Assembly: GCA_900318085.1 (NCBI GenBank)
Contig: ONJF01000006.1
Coordinates: 51,612 to 115,611, forward strand
DNA: 64,000 nucleotides
Source of the DNA: an uncultured Bacteroidales bacterium
GTDB lineage: Bacteria; Bacteroidota; Bacteroidia; Bacteroidales; F082
Direction of reading: 5' to 3'
Part shown: piece after piece, positions 61,514 to 64,000 of the stretch
Numbering within the stretch: position 1 is the stretch's first letter
Layout: every line of letters starts with the position of its first letter
Notes under the pieces: model-generated
What the model saw: the letters and a program-made list of their open reading frames with translations, nothing else
Database searches by the model: none
Told to the model about the DNA's origin: nothing
Position numbers and translations under genes: made by a program

Positions 61514-61517
61514 GAAC

Positions 61518-62549
61518 CTATCGCGTTTTTCTGTACTGCATTTCCAGCGTCGAAACTTGCGGAGTAATCTCCGTGCCTGTCAGTTCAACTTCCAAAACGC
61601 TATTCGCCTTGATGAGGCTCTTCAATGAGAGCGTCTCCGTGCGTTGTTCACCTTCCTGCAGATTGCGGAGCGAATAGTATTCTTCAGCCAACAGGCGATT
61701 ATGCTTCCCCCTTTCAATAACCCTCACATGAAGCCGTACATTCGTCACCTTACCAGGTCCGAGATTGTGTAAATCGACTTTCAAAATGCAGGAAGCCTTT
61801 TGGTAGGCCAATGCCCCCTTCGACTCGAAACTCACTCCTTTGACCAGAACACTTGGCGTATCGTCCACAGGAACGACCTCCATTTCAGCTTTCAAATAAT
61901 CGTCAGGAATCTGCCCGATTTGCCAATTGGGCATTGTCGTCTCCATGTAATAGTATTTATTGTCCTGGAACAGCAGATAACGGTTGGCCTCCACCTCGTC
62001 GCAATGTACGCCCAAGGCCATGTGCTCGGGCAAGACCAAAAGAACAAAGTCGATGTCCATCTCGTAGAGCAAAGCCACTAGCAAAGCCACCTTGTCTTCA
62101 CAGTCACCACAGCCGTCCACCAGCGTCTCAACGGGATAACGCACATACTCATCCTTGCCTTTTGAGTCAGCATCGAAGGCATATCGCAATGATTGGACGA
62201 AAGTGAGTGCCAGTTCGATACGGTCCTTCTCGGTCAGCGCATAACGACTGAATTCTTGCGCAATGGATTGCATCACAGGGCGGTCGTGCTCCGACAGCAT
62301 GAAACTGTAGTAATTGGGTGGCAGCTCACCATCGTTGAATTGATAGACATAGGCCAAATGCTCGCGGTCGTTTCGGTAATAATTATACAGATTCTTACTA
62401 ATATTCAAGGTAATAGAGCACTCCTTACCCTTGTATTTCCAGGAATGTTCCACCTCATAATAGTCATCCCATTCCTCCACCGAATGAGCCAAGGTGGTGA
62501 AGCTGAAACTGACCAATAATAATATGATAAGGTGCAAACGGAAACGCAT
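61518..62549 (-). CDS. Transglutaminase-like exported protein
   Basis: From ATG 62549 (MRFRLHLIILLLVSFSF) a signal peptide ends near TLAHS; ATG 62570 would add seven residues. The 343-residue product has a transglutaminase-like core, with Cys in LVDGCGDCEDKVALLVALL (residue ~150), His in LPEHMALGVHCDE, and an acidic strand KYYYMETTMPN as the third residue. The C-terminal ~110 residues are a beta-sandwich (SCILKVDLHNLGPGKVTNV) as found in CARDB-type modules. Probably a periplasmic peptidase or transferase. It converges on GH20 with 4 bp between stops. Confidence 0.8.
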   Translation of the reverse strand: MRFRLHLIILLLVSFSFTTLAHSVEEWDDYYEVEHSWKYKGKECSITLNISKNLYNYYRNDREHLAYVYQFNDGELPPNYYSFMLSEHDRPVMQSIAQEFSRYALTEKDRIELALTFVQSLRYAFDADSKGKDEYVRYPVETLVDGCGDCEDKVALLVALLYEMDIDFVLLVLPEHMALGVHCDEVEANRYLLFQDNKYYYMETTMPNWQIGQIPDDYLKAEMEVVPVDDTPSVLVKGVSFESKGALAYQKASCILKVDLHNLGPGKVTNVRLHVRVIERGKHNRLLAEEYYSLRNLQEGEQRTETLSLKSLIKANSVLEVELTGTEITPQVSTLEMQYRKTR

Positions 62550-62606
62550 GGGACGTGCTGTATTTCCCATGTTAACGCAAAAACCGTGCAAAAATTGTGA
62601 ACGGGT

Positions 62607-62679
62607 TGTAGGGCTGTCGTATTACGGCAACCGCGCTAAAATGTTTTATTAGCGGCTGCCACGATGTGACAGCCCTACA
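62607..62679. repeat. 73-bp palindromic element (TGTAGGGCTGTC ends)
   Basis: Exact 12-bp ends TGTAGGGCTGTC (62607-62618) and GACAGCCCTACA (62668-62679); the interior GGCAACCGCGCTAA faces TTAGCGGCTGCC. It lies between the transglutaminase start and the tricorn stop. Confidence 0.85.
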
Positions 62680-62682
62680 GCC

Positions 62683-64000
62683 TTATTTTCCCCAATAATG
62701 GAATTCCTTCACCTCTTTCAGCAATTCCTTCACGGCAGCTTCCAGCTGTTCATCGACGCCAGCAGCCATCTTCTCAGGTGTGTTGCGCACTTTGACATCA
62801 GGTTCCAATTGCGTGTTTTCCAACCAGTTGCCTTGTTCGGTGCGATAGCCCACCACGGGCAAACCGAAATACAATGACGGGTCTTGCAAGGTCTCCCAAG
62901 TCACGCTCGACATGGTGCCAGGCACGGGCATACCGACAAGGCTGCCCATCTTCTTGTATTTATAGACCCAAGGCGTGCCATGTGCATTGCTGTAGTTGGC
63001 CTCGCCGATAATCATCACCGAAGGCTTGTTGTAGCGTCGCGAAGGCATCACGCAGGCCACGCTGTCGTTGACGACTTGCTCCAAGTATTTCTCACCACTG
63101 AACAGGATTTCGATGTCCTCGTGCAGGCGACCGCCGCCATTGAAGCGCGTGTCAATAACAATGCCATCGCAGAGATTGTATTTGCCGAGGATTTGAGAAT
63201 ATACATCGCGATAGCTAGCGTCGCCCATGCTGCGGATGTGGACGTAACCAAGGCGGCCGTTGGAGAGTTTCTCCACGGTCTCTTCGTTGTGCTTCACCCA
63301 ACGGTTGTAAAGCAGTTCATTCATCGCGCCATGGCTGATAGGCTTCACGGTCTCGTCCCAAGTCTTGCCGCCATCGGAGACGGTCACCAAAACGGTCTTG
63401 TCGCGTTTGTTGTTAAGCAAAGGATAGTAGTCCATGCCTTTCGTAATCTCCACGCCATCAATCTTTTGGATGATAGAGCCCGCTTTCACTTTGGAGTTCT
63501 TCTTGTCGAAAGGACCGCCTTCCACCACCTCGGCAATCTTCAAGCCGTCGCCTTTGTAGTCGAGATCGAGAAGCACGCCGAACTCTGCCGTGGCGTCGCC
63601 GCCTCGACTTGAAGGACGGTAACCCGAGCCCGTATGCGACACATTCAGCTCACCCAAAATCTCGCTCAACATCTCGGAGAAGTCGTAGTTGTTGTTGATA
63701 TGCGCCAAGAACGGTTGGTAGGCCTCCTTCATCATGTCGAGGTCCACACCGTGATGGTCTTTCATGAAGAAACGCTTCTCGGTTTGCAGGAAGACGTGGT
63801 TGAACATGTACTCACGTTCGGCGGCGAGGTCGAGTTCCATGGTAGCATCAAATTTAATCGGCGTCGACTTGCCACCCTTGTCCACCTTTTGCAGGTTGCC
63901 ACCCGAAAGCAGGAAGATGTTGTCGTCCTTCACGACCAAATGGGCACCACCCTGCCCCATCTTCTTCGTGATCTTCATCGACTTCTCGCGGACGTCCATC
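62683..64000 (-). CDS. Tricorn-type protease/S41 peptidase, C-terminal part (cut by window edge)
   Basis: The C-terminal ~438 residues of a larger protein; the frame is open to the window end, so an ATG at 63999 is only internal. Visible: end of a beta-propeller, a C1-like helical part (YDFSEMLSEILGELNVSHTG), a PDZ domain (GVLLDLDYKGDGLKIAEVVE), and the S41 catalytic core with GIVIDTRFNGGGRLHEDIEI and a Ser in GEANYSNAHGTPWVYK. These are the features of tricorn core protease and homologues, which in bacteria are exported oligomeric endo/exopeptidases. The N-terminal propellers and any signal peptide are outside the window. Confidence 0.88.
   Translation of the reverse strand, partial: MDVREKSMKITKKMGQGGAHLVVKDDNIFLLSGGNLQKVDKGGKSTPIKFDATMELDLAAEREYMFNHVFLQTEKRFFMKDHHGVDLDMMKEAYQPFLAHINNNYDFSEMLSEILGELNVSHTGSGYRPSSRGGDATAEFGVLLDLDYKGDGLKIAEVVEGGPFDKKNSKVKAGSIIQKIDGVEITKGMDYYPLLNNKRDKTVLVTVSDGGKTWDETVKPISHGAMNELLYNRWVKHNEETVEKLSNGRLGYVHIRSMGDASYRDVYSQILGKYNLCDGIVIDTRFNGGGRLHEDIEILFSGEKYLEQVVNDSVACVMPSRRYNKPSVMIIGEANYSNAHGTPWVYKYKKMGSLVGMPVPGTMSSVTWETLQDPSLYFGLPVVGYRTEQGNWLENTQLEPDVKVRNTPEKMAAGVDEQLEAAVKELLKEVKEFHYWGK

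Overview
The window is chromosomal DNA from a member of Bacteroidota, most likely order Bacteroidales. Evidence: the conserved run nadK - DUF6089 - uppS - bamA - two skp-like genes; relA/spoT - fur - purA; rimP - nusA - infB; a bacterial serine palmitoyltransferase; a DUF2723 membrane protein; many lipoproteins; promoters of the TAnnTTTG (-7) type; and start codons without clear Shine-Dalgarno sequences. The species cannot be named from the sequence. Two genes run off the ends: ftsH on the left and a tricorn-type protease on the right. No rRNA, complete tRNA, CRISPR array, phage or full-length IS element is visible.

Layout. 1-2.3 kb: ftsH, rsfS and a KdsC-like phosphatase. 2.4-5.1 kb: four small secreted or lipoprotein genes of unknown function. 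5.3-13.2 kb: the pair penicillin-binding protein 1C and an alpha-2-macroglobulin lipoprotein. 13.4-16.9 kb: a five-gene run with a VTC-type polyphosphate polymerase domain protein, DUF4956, DUF2490 and two exported proteins. 16.9-21.2 kb: MarR regulator, serine palmitoyltransferase, and divergently a short-chain dehydrogenase and a VOC protein (likely sphingolipid base synthesis). 21.2-27.8 kb: envelope biogenesis (skp x2, bamA, uppS, DUF6089, nadK). 27.9-32.2 kb: rsgA, dprA, lepA and a zinc-ribbon membrane protein. 32.4-40.4 kb: relA/spoT, fur-like, purA, an ATP-grasp protein and a large transglutaminase-like lipoprotein. 40.4-42.6 kb: an AAA/DUF4143 ATPase and a Bacteroidales-type unknown protein. 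42.7-47.5 kb: infB, nusA, rimP. 47.9-52 kb: DUF2723 membrane protein and lgt. 52.2-55.4 kb: an ECF sigma factor, its anti-sigma factor and a convergent surface protein with the same promoter motif. 55.6-64 kb: GH2 beta-mannosidase-like enzyme, cutC, GH20-like hexosaminidase, a transglutaminase-like protein and the tricorn-type protease.

The intergenic DNA is the least explained part. At least ten copies of a three-hairpin palindromic repeat (ends GTCAT/ATGAC), three GTAGAGACG hairpins, five foldbacks built of degenerate CCAGAAG words, and several other foldbacks lie between genes. Some are nested in each other. They supply false start codons that lengthen several open reading frames.

The strongest regulatory finding is a shared ECF-type promoter, TGTAAC-N16-CGTA, in front of both the sigma factor operon and the convergent GIN/beta-barrel protein gene. 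Others are a perfect Bacteroidetes promoter preceded by 23-bp iterated repeats in front of the AAA ATPase, a foldback leader with alternative pairings before the short-chain dehydrogenase, and a 3' half of a tRNA followed by a terminator.
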